NCBI RefSeq assembly: GCF_040273735.1
Contig: NZ_JBELZM010000002.1
Location: 186,001 to 250,000, forward strand
Source of the DNA: Solibacillus sp040273735
GTDB lineage: Bacteria; Bacillota; Bacilli; Bacillales_A; Planococcaceae
Direction of reading: 5' to 3'
Length of the DNA stretch: 64,000 bases
Shown piece by piece: positions 9,007 through 15,597 of the stretch. Within the stretch, counting starts at the first letter, position 1, and each line of letters begins with the position of its first letter. The position numbers and the translations under genes are program-made. Under the pieces are notes generated by a model. The model was not told the origin of the DNA. It worked only from the letters and a program-made list of their open reading frames with translations, and did not search any database.

Positions 9007-10341
9007 GTGGGCAAATATACAAAAGACGATATTAAACGTCTAGTAGAAGAACAACAAGTAAAATTCATTCGTTTACAGTTTACAGATATTTTAGGAACAA
9101 TTAAAAACGTAGAAATTCCTGTAAGCCAACTAGATAAAGCATTGGACAATAAAATGATGTTTGATGGTTCATCAATCGAAGGTTTTGTACGTATTGAAGA
9201 GTCAGATATGTACTTATATCCGGATTACGATTCATTCATGATTTTCCCTTGGACAGCTGAAAAAGGAAAAGTAGCTCGTTTCATCTGTGATATTTACAAT
9301 CCGAACGGTACGCCATTTGCAGGCGACCCACGTAATAACCTGAAACGTGTATTAAAAGAAATGAAAGAGCTGGGATTCACAGATTTCAACTTAGGGCCTG
9401 AACCAGAGTTTTTCTTATTTAAACTTGATGCAAAAGGCGAACCAAGCCTGGAAGTAAATGATCACGGCGGATATTTCGATTTGGCACCGACAGATTTAGG
9501 CGAAAACTGCCGACGCGATATCGTATTGGAACTAGAAGAAATGGGCTTTGAAATTGAAGCATCTCACCATGAGGTTGCACCGGGACAACATGAAATTGAC
9601 TTTAAATATGCGGATGCTATTACAGCTTGCGACAATATCCAAACATTTAAGTTAGTTGTAAAAACAATTGCTCGTAAACACGGTTTACACGCAACATTCA
9701 TGCCAAAACCTTTATTCGGTGAAGCCGGATCAGGAATGCACTTCAACGTTTCATTATTTAAAGGAAAAGAAAATGCCTTTTATGATGAGTCTACTGAATT
9801 AGGTCTTTCTGAAACAGCGATGCAATTCATGGCAGGCGTACTTGACCATGTTCAAGGTTTTACGGCAATTACGAACCCGACAGTAAACTCTTATAAACGT
9901 TTAGTACCAGGTTATGAAGCACCATGTTACGTAGCATGGTCTGCACAAAACCGTTCACCATTAATCCGTATACCTTCTTCTCGCGGAATTTCAACACGTG
10001 TAGAAGTTCGTTCGGTCGATCCATCAGCAAATCCATATTTGGCGATGGCAGTAATCTTAGAGGCTGGTCTGGAAGGGATTCGAAAAAAATCAACGCCACC
10101 ACCAGCAATCAACCGCAATATTTATGTAATGAGCGAAGAAGAGCGTAAAGCAAACGGCATCGATAACCTGCCTGCAGCTTTAGATGACGCGTTAAACTTA
10201 CTTGCAAAAGATGAAGTTGTTCAACGAGCATTAGGCAACCATATCTATGCTAACTTTAAAGAAGCAAAAGAAATCGAATTCGACATGTACCGTTCGACTG
10301 TCCATCAGTGGGAACGCGACCAATATATGAAAATGTACTAA
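9007..10341 (+). CDS. glnA: Glutamine synthetase, type I (GSI-alpha)
   Basis: Makes glutamine from glutamate, ammonia and ATP; forms a dodecamer. 444 residues from the GTG start, the same length as B. subtilis GlnA. Motifs include FDGSSIEGFV, the metal ligands in GPEPEFFLF and HHEVAPGQHEI, the ATP loop KPLFGEAGSGMHFN, and NRSPLIRIPSSRGISTRVEVRS. It lacks an adenylylation tyrosine segment, as expected for the alpha subtype, which is regulated by feedback and GlnR. The GTG at 9007 is chosen over an upstream in-frame GTG because AGGAG lies 11 bases upstream and the N-terminus then matches relatives. Confidence 0.97.
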   Translation: MGKYTKDDIKRLVEEQQVKFIRLQFTDILGTIKNVEIPVSQLDKALDNKMMFDGSSIEGFVRIEESDMYLYPDYDSFMIFPWTAEKGKVARFICDIYNPNGTPFAGDPRNNLKRVLKEMKELGFTDFNLGPEPEFFLFKLDAKGEPSLEVNDHGGYFDLAPTDLGENCRRDIVLELEEMGFEIEASHHEVAPGQHEIDFKYADAITACDNIQTFKLVVKTIARKHGLHATFMPKPLFGEAGSGMHFNVSLFKGKENAFYDESTELGLSETAMQFMAGVLDHVQGFTAITNPTVNSYKRLVPGYEAPCYVAWSAQNRSPLIRIPSSRGISTRVEVRSVDPSANPYLAMAVILEAGLEGIRKKSTPPPAINRNIYVMSEEERKANGIDNLPAALDDALNLLAKDEVVQRALGNHIYANFKEAKEIEFDMYRSTVHQWERDQYMKMY

Positions 10342-10342
10342 G

Positions 10343-10377
10343 AAAAAGCGCTGGAGCTTAAAATTCCGGCGCTTTTT
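10343..10377 (+). terminator. Intrinsic terminator after glnA
   Basis: AAAAAGCGCYGGA/TCCGGCGCTTTTT stem followed by T residues just after the glnA stop codon. Confidence 0.85.
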
Positions 10378-10425
10378 TATGTATACATAATTGTTAATAG
10401 TTATAACCAAAATAATTGCTGGAAC

Positions 10426-10455
10426 TGAAAAAACCGGCAATAAAAATTGCCGGTT
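10426..10455 (-). terminator. Intrinsic terminator of the SASP gene
   Basis: On the minus strand a 9-bp AACCGGCAA/TTGCCGGTT stem with a 6-base loop runs into TTTTTT. Confidence 0.85.
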
Positions 10456-10463
10456 CAATATTT

Positions 10464-10880
10464 TTATTTATTGCCGTTTTGGAATTTGTTCTTACCAAAT
10501 TGACCAGAAGCCTGTTGTTTTTTAGCTTCGGCCTGCTGGTTTTGCTGTTTCACTTGGTTAACATCTGTTTCCATGCCAAACTCTGCGCTCATTGAAGAAA
10601 GCTTTTTCTGTAAACCGCTGTTTGCGAACAATCCAGAAGATTGCTGCTTTTTGGCTTCAGCTTGCTGGTTTTGCTGCTTCACTTGGTTAACATTTGTTTC
10701 CATACCAAACTCGGCTTTCATTGAATTCGGTTTTTTCTGTAAACCACTGTTTGCAAACGCACCGGAAGCTTGTTGCTTTTTAGCTTCAGCTTTTTGGTTT
10801 TGCTGCATTACTTGATTAACGTCCGTTTCCATACCAAATTCGACGTTTTTATTATTGATGTTGTTTTTATTTTTTGACAT
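10464..10880 (-). CDS. sspE: Gamma-type small acid-soluble spore protein (SspE-like)
   Basis: Gamma SASP is a spore-core amino-acid store, degraded by the germination protease GPR when spores germinate. 138 residues, very rich in Gln, Asn, Lys and Ala. Three tandem units each open with the EFGMETD/N segment that resembles the GPR cleavage site, followed by VNQVxQQNQxAEAKKQQ. B. subtilis SspE has two such units, so this copy is extended by one. ATG at 10880 follows AGGAGGTGAT; an upstream GTG is inside that site and is rejected. A candidate sigma-G promoter lies upstream. Confidence 0.9.
   Translation of the reverse strand: MSKNKNNINNKNVEFGMETDVNQVMQQNQKAEAKKQQASGAFANSGLQKKPNSMKAEFGMETNVNQVKQQNQQAEAKKQQSSGLFANSGLQKKLSSMSAEFGMETDVNQVKQQNQQAEAKKQQASGQFGKNKFQNGNK
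10479..10841 (-). repeat. Three tandem 43-codon repeats inside the gamma SASP gene
   Basis: Units cover codons 14-56, 57-99 and 100-134 (last one truncated). Units 2 and 3 are the most alike, suggesting the third unit arose by recent duplication. Confidence 0.85.
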
Positions 10881-10899
10881 CAATATCACCTCCTGAGAT

Positions 10900-10929
10900 T
10901 ATTCTGTTCAGAGGTTGTTTTATTATTCG
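10900..10929 (-). promoter_or_regulatory. Candidate sigma-G promoter of the SASP gene
   Basis: Minus-strand CGAATA (10924-10929), 17-base spacer, CAGAATA (10900-10906). The sigma-G consensus is TGAATA-N17/18-CATACTA, so 5/6 and 5/7 bases match. Forespore expression is expected for this gene. Confidence 0.55.
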
Positions 10930-11155
10930 GTGAAATAATTTGCCAATTTTTTTAATAAATTTAAAAGTGGAGGGTAACAATAAAAGGACAATGAAACTGG
11001 AGTGTTTGTCACGTATATATCCTGATCCTGTAAATGCAATTTAAAATGAATTTTATACTTATAAAGCTAATTACTGAGAAAAAGGCTAGGTATGTCGATC
11101 GGTTAAACCATATAATAGTAAGAGACAAATACTTTAATAATATAAGGAGGAAATT

Positions 11156-11863
11156 ATGAAACTCGATACAATGATGCAAGAGTTAGAAGCACTGGGCAAA
11201 GAGCGTACAAAAAAGATTTATATGTCCAATGGTGCAAAGGAGCCGGTTTTCGGTGTAACGATTGGCTCGATGAAACCGTATGTAAAACAAATAAAGATAG
11301 ATCAGGAACTGGCTGAACAGCTCTATGCCACAGGCAACTATGATGCTATGTATTTTGCAGGAATCATTGCGGATCCGAAAGCTATGACTGAGGAAGATTA
11401 TGACCGCTGGATGGATCAGGCCTATTTCTATATGATTTCCGATTATGTTGTTGCAGTGACATTGGCGGAATCCGATATTGCGCAAGAAGTAAGCGATAAA
11501 TGGATTGCCAGTGGTGAGGACCTGAAAATGTCGGCAGGCTGGCATTGTTACTGCTGGCTTCTCGGAAATCGTAAAGATGAGGAATTTTCAAAGGAAAAGT
11601 TAATGGATATGCTTGAGTATGTAAAACACAATATCCTTCAAGCACCTCAGCGTACTCAGGTGGCAATGAATAATTTTGTCATGACTGTCGGTGTTTCATT
11701 TAAACCTTTACATATTGAAGCTGTGCAAATTGCCAATGAAATCGGACCAATTGAAACGAAACGTGAAGGGAAAAAACCGGGTCTGCTTCATGCATTTGCG
11801 GAAATTGAAAAACAGGTGGAAAAAGGGCGAATCGGTTTTAAACGTAAATATGTACGTTGTTAA
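11156..11863 (+). CDS. DNA alkylation repair (AlkD/HEAT-like) protein
   Basis: 235 residues, predominantly helical, resembling the COG4912 DNA alkylation repair family: MSNGAKEPVFGVTIGSMKPYVKQI at the start, followed by an AGIIADPKAMTEEDYDRWMD helix and GWHCYCWLLGNR. Family members such as AlkD excise N3/N7-alkylpurines using HEAT-like repeats, but this branch has not been characterised as far as I know. A strong AAGGAGG site precedes the ATG. It stands alone between a spore gene and a nucleotidase gene. Confidence 0.7.
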   Translation: MKLDTMMQELEALGKERTKKIYMSNGAKEPVFGVTIGSMKPYVKQIKIDQELAEQLYATGNYDAMYFAGIIADPKAMTEEDYDRWMDQAYFYMISDYVVAVTLAESDIAQEVSDKWIASGEDLKMSAGWHCYCWLLGNRKDEEFSKEKLMDMLEYVKHNILQAPQRTQVAMNNFVMTVGVSFKPLHIEAVQIANEIGPIETKREGKKPGLLHAFAEIEKQVEKGRIGFKRKYVRC

Positions 11864-11941
11864 TTGTAAAGAGTTAAACCTTGTTTTTTAACAATACAAT
11901 TGTATAAACTAAAATCAGGAAATTTCAAGGAGGCTTATTAC

Positions 11942-12487
11942 ATGAAAAAAAGTATTGCTATCGATATGGATCAGGTGCTAGCAGATTTTTATTCGAAATT
12001 ACGTGTTACGTATAACGAGAATTTCGGAACAAATTTTACAGATGAAGAGTTTCTTATGACGACACAGCGTGATTTGCCTCGAGAAGATGCAAAAAAATTA
12101 TTTGCTTTATTAAATGAGCCTGACTATTTCAGAGATTTAAAAGTACTGGATGGAGATGCAATTGAAGTCATTCAGGAACTGCAGGAGCATTATGAAATTT
12201 TTATTGCGACAGCTGCAATGGATGTACCGGGTTCATTTACAGCGAAATACGATTGGCTGATGGAGCATTTACCCTTTATTAAAACACAGAACATTGTGTT
12301 TTGCGGAAATAAAGCTGTAATACATACCGATTATTTAATTGATGACAGCCCACGCCAGCTTGCAGCATTTAAAGGAACGGGCATATTGTATTCGATGCCG
12401 TACAATCGATCAGAAGAATGTTTCATACGTGTTCAGAACTGGAAAGAAATAAAACAGTATTTTATAAAACAAATGGAAATTGTATAA
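11942..12487 (+). CDS. 5'(3')-deoxyribonucleotidase-type HAD phosphatase
   Basis: 181 residues from the ATG that follows AAGGAGG. HAD motif I is DMDQVLADF (Asp nucleophile and general acid), the NT5C-type cap follows, motif II is TAAMD and motif IV is the DYLIDDSP segment. This matches the cytosolic deoxynucleotidase (NT5C) family, which removes phosphate from dNMPs. An in-frame TTG/ATG further upstream has no ribosome site. A second related HAD gene (yqfW) is at 34.6 kb. Confidence 0.82.
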   Translation: MKKSIAIDMDQVLADFYSKLRVTYNENFGTNFTDEEFLMTTQRDLPREDAKKLFALLNEPDYFRDLKVLDGDAIEVIQELQEHYEIFIATAAMDVPGSFTAKYDWLMEHLPFIKTQNIVFCGNKAVIHTDYLIDDSPRQLAAFKGTGILYSMPYNRSEECFIRVQNWKEIKQYFIKQMEIV

Positions 12488-12491
12488 AAAT

Positions 12492-12520
12492 AAAGGGTTG
12501 CGGTTGTGCAATCCTTTTTT
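12492..12520 (+). terminator. Intrinsic terminator
   Basis: AAAGGGTTGC/GCAATCCTTT stem (one G-U) followed by TTTTTT. Confidence 0.8.
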
Positions 12521-12602
12521 ATTTTTTGTAGTCATTTAGTATAACGAAATAGTATAATTTAAATTATTGGAATTATCTACAAACTATAAGGGGATAAAAA
12601 GA

Positions 12603-13298
12603 ATGAAACCGATTATTGGATTAACAATGTATGATTTTGACAAGAAATTGGATATTAACAACGCATATTTAACTTCCATTGAACAAGCTGGAGGTATTCC
12701 GATTTGTATACCGAATGCTACAGAAGAAAACGTAGATGCATTATTAAATCTAATTGATGGCCTCGTATTAATTGGTGGAGCGGATATAGATCCGTTGTTG
12801 TTTAATGAAGAGCCGCACCGTCATATCGGAAGTGTTGTACGAAAGCGGGATGACAGCGATCTTTTATTAATGAATGAAGCCTTTAAAAGACAAATGCCTG
12901 TTCTCGGTATTTGCCGCGGACAACAGATTATGAATGTCGCATTTGGGGGGACGATCATTCAGGATATACCATCACAAGTAGAAAACACAATTTTACATAA
13001 ACAAACTTCAAAGCGCGGGGAATTGGCACATACCGTTGAAGTAAAAACACCAAAATTTAAAGAAATATTTAAAGAAGACTCATTTCGTGTAAATACATTT
13101 CACCATCAATCGGTTGGAAATCTCGGGGAAGGGCTCGTTGTTTCGGCTGTCGCTAAGGACGGCATCATTGAAGGGATTGAACATGAATCGCATCCATATT
13201 GTGTCGCGGTGCAATGGCATCCGGAAGAATTGGCTCCAAACGGGGATGTATATGCACAGCGCTTATTTAACAGTTTTGTAGAAGCATGCAATAAATAA
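12603..13298 (+). CDS. Gamma-glutamyl-gamma-aminobutyrate hydrolase-like class I glutamine amidotransferase
   Basis: A stand-alone class I GATase domain of the PuuD group (231 residues). It shows LVLIGGADIDP, the nucleophile elbow GICRGQQ (Cys), and the His-Glu pair in QWHPEE. PuuD hydrolyses gamma-glutamyl-GABA in putrescine breakdown, but no other Puu genes are near, so the substrate is open. The ATG at 12603 follows AAGGGGA; the longer frame upstream overlaps the likely promoter region. Confidence 0.8.
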   Translation: MKPIIGLTMYDFDKKLDINNAYLTSIEQAGGIPICIPNATEENVDALLNLIDGLVLIGGADIDPLLFNEEPHRHIGSVVRKRDDSDLLLMNEAFKRQMPVLGICRGQQIMNVAFGGTIIQDIPSQVENTILHKQTSKRGELAHTVEVKTPKFKEIFKEDSFRVNTFHHQSVGNLGEGLVVSAVAKDGIIEGIEHESHPYCVAVQWHPEELAPNGDVYAQRLFNSFVEACNK

Positions 13299-13304
13299 AT
13301 ATAG

Positions 13305-13331
13305 GCTCAGTCATTCGCGGCTGGGCTTTTT
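13305..13331 (+). terminator. Intrinsic terminator
   Basis: GCTCAGTC/GGCTGGGC stem with G-U pairs, followed by TTTTT. Confidence 0.7.
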
Positions 13332-13341
13332 GTTTTAAAAA

Positions 13342-13377
13342 TAAAAAGCTTGCCGATTATATTAGAATGGCAAGCTT
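13342..13377 (-). terminator. Intrinsic terminator of lexA
   Basis: 9-bp AAGCTTGCC/GGCAAGCTT stem just after the lexA stop; on the minus strand it runs into a T-rich tail. Confidence 0.8.
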
Positions 13378-13382
13378 AATAA

Positions 13383-14006
13383 TTAATGGATATTTCGATA
13401 GAGGCCGACTACTTTACCTAAAATAGAAACTTGGTTGACAATGATTGGCTCCATTGAGCTATTCTCAGGCTGTAGACGGAAATGAGTTTTTTCTTTGTAA
13501 AAGCGCTTGACAGTCGCTTCATCGTCTTCCGTCATTGCTACGACAATCTCTCCATTGTTCGCAGTAGACGTTTTTTTAACGATAACATAATCCCCATTTA
13601 AAATACCGGCTTCAATCATGGATTCTCCCATAATTTCAAGCATAAACAATTCCTCTTCCGGTGAGCCGTAAGCATCCGGCAACGGGAAATATTCCTGAAT
13701 ATCCTCGATTGCGGAAATAGGCAGACCAGCTGTAACTTTACCGATCAACGGAACATGAATGACACCTTGTTTCGCAATGTTCATCTCTTCCTGGTCCAAT
13801 ATTTCAATGGCACGCGGCTTTGTAGGATCACGACGGATAAGCCCTTTACTTTCTAAACGAGCTAAATGCCCGTGGACAGTTGAACTGGAAGCTAAACCTA
13901 CTGCTTCTCCAATTTCGCGAACTGATGGCGGATAGCCTTTAGAACGAACTTCCTCTTTTATAAAAGTTAGAATAGCTTGCTGCCGCTTTGAAATTTTTTG
14001 TGTCAA
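13383..14006 (-). CDS. lexA: SOS repressor LexA
   Basis: LexA represses DNA-damage genes and cleaves itself when RecA filaments form. 207 residues: N-terminal winged helix (SKRQQAILTFIKEEVRSKG ... ASSSTVHGHL), the Ala-Gly cleavage site in GKVTAGLPIS, and the Ser/Lys dyad in GESMIEAG and VKK. The start is TTG, which gives MTQKISKRQ as in relatives and follows AAGAGGTGAG. Divergent from yneA as in B. subtilis, sharing a LexA-controlled region. Confidence 0.97.
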   Translation of the reverse strand: MTQKISKRQQAILTFIKEEVRSKGYPPSVREIGEAVGLASSSTVHGHLARLESKGLIRRDPTKPRAIEILDQEEMNIAKQGVIHVPLIGKVTAGLPISAIEDIQEYFPLPDAYGSPEEELFMLEIMGESMIEAGILNGDYVIVKKTSTANNGEIVVAMTEDDEATVKRFYKEKTHFRLQPENSSMEPIIVNQVSILGKVVGLYRNIH

Positions 14007-14044
14007 CTAACTCACCTCTTTATCATGCTATTTTTCTTAAAGTA

Positions 14045-14073
14045 AGTATAGCAGTATGCGAACACGAATGCAA
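14045..14073 (-). promoter_or_regulatory. lexA promoter
   Basis: Minus-strand TTGCAT (14068-14073), 17-base spacer, TATACT (14045-14050). A LexA box overlaps the -35 element, giving autoregulation. Confidence 0.65.
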
Positions 14074-14084
14074 ACATAAGTTCG
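14071..14084. promoter_or_regulatory. LexA box 1 (lexA side)
   Basis: CAAACATAAGTTCG fits the Bacillus consensus CGAACRNRYGTTYG with two deviations. It overlaps the -35 of lexA. Confidence 0.6.
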
Positions 14085-14093
14085 AAAAAACGG

Positions 14094-14122
14094 TTGACAA
14101 AAACATATGTTCGTATTATTAT
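14094..14122 (+). promoter_or_regulatory. yneA promoter
   Basis: Consensus TTGACA (14094-14099), 17-base spacer, TATTAT (14117-14122). The spacer is filled by a LexA box. Confidence 0.75.
14100..14113. promoter_or_regulatory. LexA box 2, in the yneA promoter spacer
   Basis: AAAACATATGTTCG matches CGAACRNRYGTTYG except for its first two bases. Its place between -35 and -10 is ideal for repression. Confidence 0.7.
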
Positions 14123-14136
14123 GAGAACAAATATTC

Positions 14137-14150
14137 CGAACATACATTCG
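14137..14150. promoter_or_regulatory. LexA box 3, downstream of the yneA -10
   Basis: CGAACATACATTCG matches the consensus with one deviation and covers the early transcribed region of yneA. Confidence 0.7.
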
Positions 14151-14166
14151 AAAGAGGGTTTTTCTA

Positions 14167-14514
14167 ATGAAAAGAATTAAATTAAATGGCTTCACATCAA
14201 TGTTTCTACTATTCTCTATACTTATGATTGCTTTATTCATGATGCAGGATGATAAAATTGAATTATACGAACACGTAAGCATAGAGCACGGTGATACTTT
14301 ATGGTCGTTGGCAGAACAATATCGTGGTAAAATGGCTAAGCATGATTGGATCAATGAAGTAAAAAAGGAAAACGGAATGCTGGATGAAAAAGTTGTTTTA
14401 GGACAAGTATTGGTTGTACCTGTAGAAAAAGATTCACAATACATTGCTCAGCTGAATGAATCCTCCGATATGCAATCGATTAAAGTAGCGAGAGGGAACA
14501 ATGATAAAAACTAA
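14167..14514 (+). CDS. yneA: SOS cell-division inhibitor YneA
   Basis: YneA delays septation during the SOS response. 115 residues: an N-terminal transmembrane segment (about residues 12-30) followed by an extracellular LysM domain (EHGDTLWSLAEQYRG ... NGMLDEKVVLGQVLVVP). Position opposite lexA, size and architecture match B. subtilis YneA. It is the first gene of a LexA-controlled transcript and overlaps yneB by 14 bases. Confidence 0.92.
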   Translation: MKRIKLNGFTSMFLLFSILMIALFMMQDDKIELYEHVSIEHGDTLWSLAEQYRGKMAKHDWINEVKKENGMLDEKVVLGQVLVVPVEKDSQYIAQLNESSDMQSIKVARGNNDKN

Positions 14515-15157
14515 AGCAGTAATTTATTGCCGTGTCAGTACGGATAAAAATACTCAGGAAACATCACTAGTGCGTCAGCAGGAAGAACTGACAAAATATG
14601 CAAAAACATTCGGCTATAAAGATGTGGAGATTTTCATGGATCAGCATAGTGGATATGATGTCGATCGAGACGGATTGCTCGATATGCTTGACTATATGAA
14701 AGAGTACGGTATTAAAGCATTATTTGTACAGGACGAGACACGTTTAGGTCGAGGAAATGCCCGTATGGCAGTGCTTCACCTACTGCAAAAATATGAAGCG
14801 ACAGTATATACATTAAACGATGCAGGTCCAGTCATATTAAACGAAATGGATACAATGCTGCTTGAAATTTTGGCGATTGTAGAAGAATATCAGCGCCGTA
14901 TGCATAATGCAAAAATCCGCCGGGGAATGCGCCGCGCTGTAGAAAATGGCTACCAGCCGCAAAATAATTTAAAAAATCGTGGCAATATTGAAGGGCGTGA
15001 ACGAAAAGAAGTGCCTGTCGAAGAAATTGTTCAGCTTCGCCAGAAAGGTTTAACATTTGCGGAAATTGCTACGACTTTGTCGGGTTTGGGAATTTCTATC
15101 AGTAAAGCGACCGTACATAGAAGATATATTGAATATATGGAGCGACTTGAAGAGTAA
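14501..15157 (+). CDS. yneB: Serine recombinase-family protein YneB
   Basis: A 218-residue resolvase/invertase-type serine recombinase. The catalytic domain has YCRVSTDKNTQE with the nucleophile Ser (residue 11), the QEELTKYAKTFGY helix and the DETRLGRGN loop; the C-terminal part is a helix-turn-helix (LTFAEIATTLSGLGISISKATVHRRY). It sits in the SOS operon yneA-yneB-ynzC as in B. subtilis, where its role is unknown. No recombination sites are visible here, so it is not treated as a mobile element. The end of the gene forms half of a terminator. Confidence 0.88.
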   Translation: MIKTKAVIYCRVSTDKNTQETSLVRQQEELTKYAKTFGYKDVEIFMDQHSGYDVDRDGLLDMLDYMKEYGIKALFVQDETRLGRGNARMAVLHLLQKYEATVYTLNDAGPVILNEMDTMLLEILAIVEEYQRRMHNAKIRRGMRRAVENGYQPQNNLKNRGNIEGRERKEVPVEEIVQLRQKGLTFAEIATTLSGLGISISKATVHRRYIEYMERLEE

Positions 15158-15183
15158 ACACTTGTTTTCAAGTCGTTTTTTTT
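15142..15183 (+). terminator. Terminator whose 5' arm lies inside the end of yneB
   Basis: CGACTTGAA (last codons of yneB) pairs with TTCAAGTCG, the stop codon lies in the loop, and nine T residues follow. It should reduce or end transcription before ynzC. Confidence 0.75.
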
Positions 15184-15221
15184 ATACCTTTGTAGTAGGT
15201 AGGAAGAAAGGTGAGATTCAA

Positions 15222-15458
15222 ATGTTATCAAAAGAAAAATTAGCTCGCATTAATGAGCTTTCTAAATTAGCGAGAGAAGGTAAATTGACTGAAGAGCAGG
15301 CGAAGGAACGTACAGCACTGCGCAAAGAATATTTAGATACTTTCCGTACTACAATGCGCGATACAATCGAGCATGTGAAAGTAATTGATGAAGAAGGCAA
15401 TGATGTGACACCTGAAAAATTAAAACAAATTAAATCACAGAAGAAATTCTTAAACTAA
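15222..15458 (+). CDS. ynzC: DUF896 protein YnzC
   Basis: 78 residues, two helices (LSKEKLARINELSKLAREGKLT ... RTALRKEYLDTF) typical of DUF896. The start ATG follows AAAGGTGAG; an upstream extension in the same frame runs through yneB and the terminator and is rejected. Known relatives are small SOS-operon proteins of unknown function. Confidence 0.9.
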   Translation: MLSKEKLARINELSKLAREGKLTEEQAKERTALRKEYLDTFRTTMRDTIEHVKVIDEEGNDVTPEKLKQIKSQKKFLN

Positions 15459-15471
15459 TTACATTTCATTA

Positions 15472-15503
15472 ATATGTCACAATTAATATAAAGTATGACA
15501 TAT
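15472..15503. repeat. Inverted repeat downstream of ynzC
   Basis: Perfect 8-bp arms ATATGTCA/TGACATAT with a 16-base gap, followed by TATTTTAC. It could be a weak ynzC terminator or a protein site before tkt. Confidence 0.4.
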
Positions 15504-15597
15504 TTTACGGGACGTTTTTAGAAATTATTGTTTTCTTGTGGAAATTTGTCTACACTATAAAATGTATAAATATCGTACGAGGAAAGGATGTCACATA

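Noticed and set aside
14501..15157. yneB as evidence of a mobile element
   Set aside because: It is a serine recombinase-family gene but sits in the conserved SOS operon, with no flanking repeats, att sites or cargo genes.
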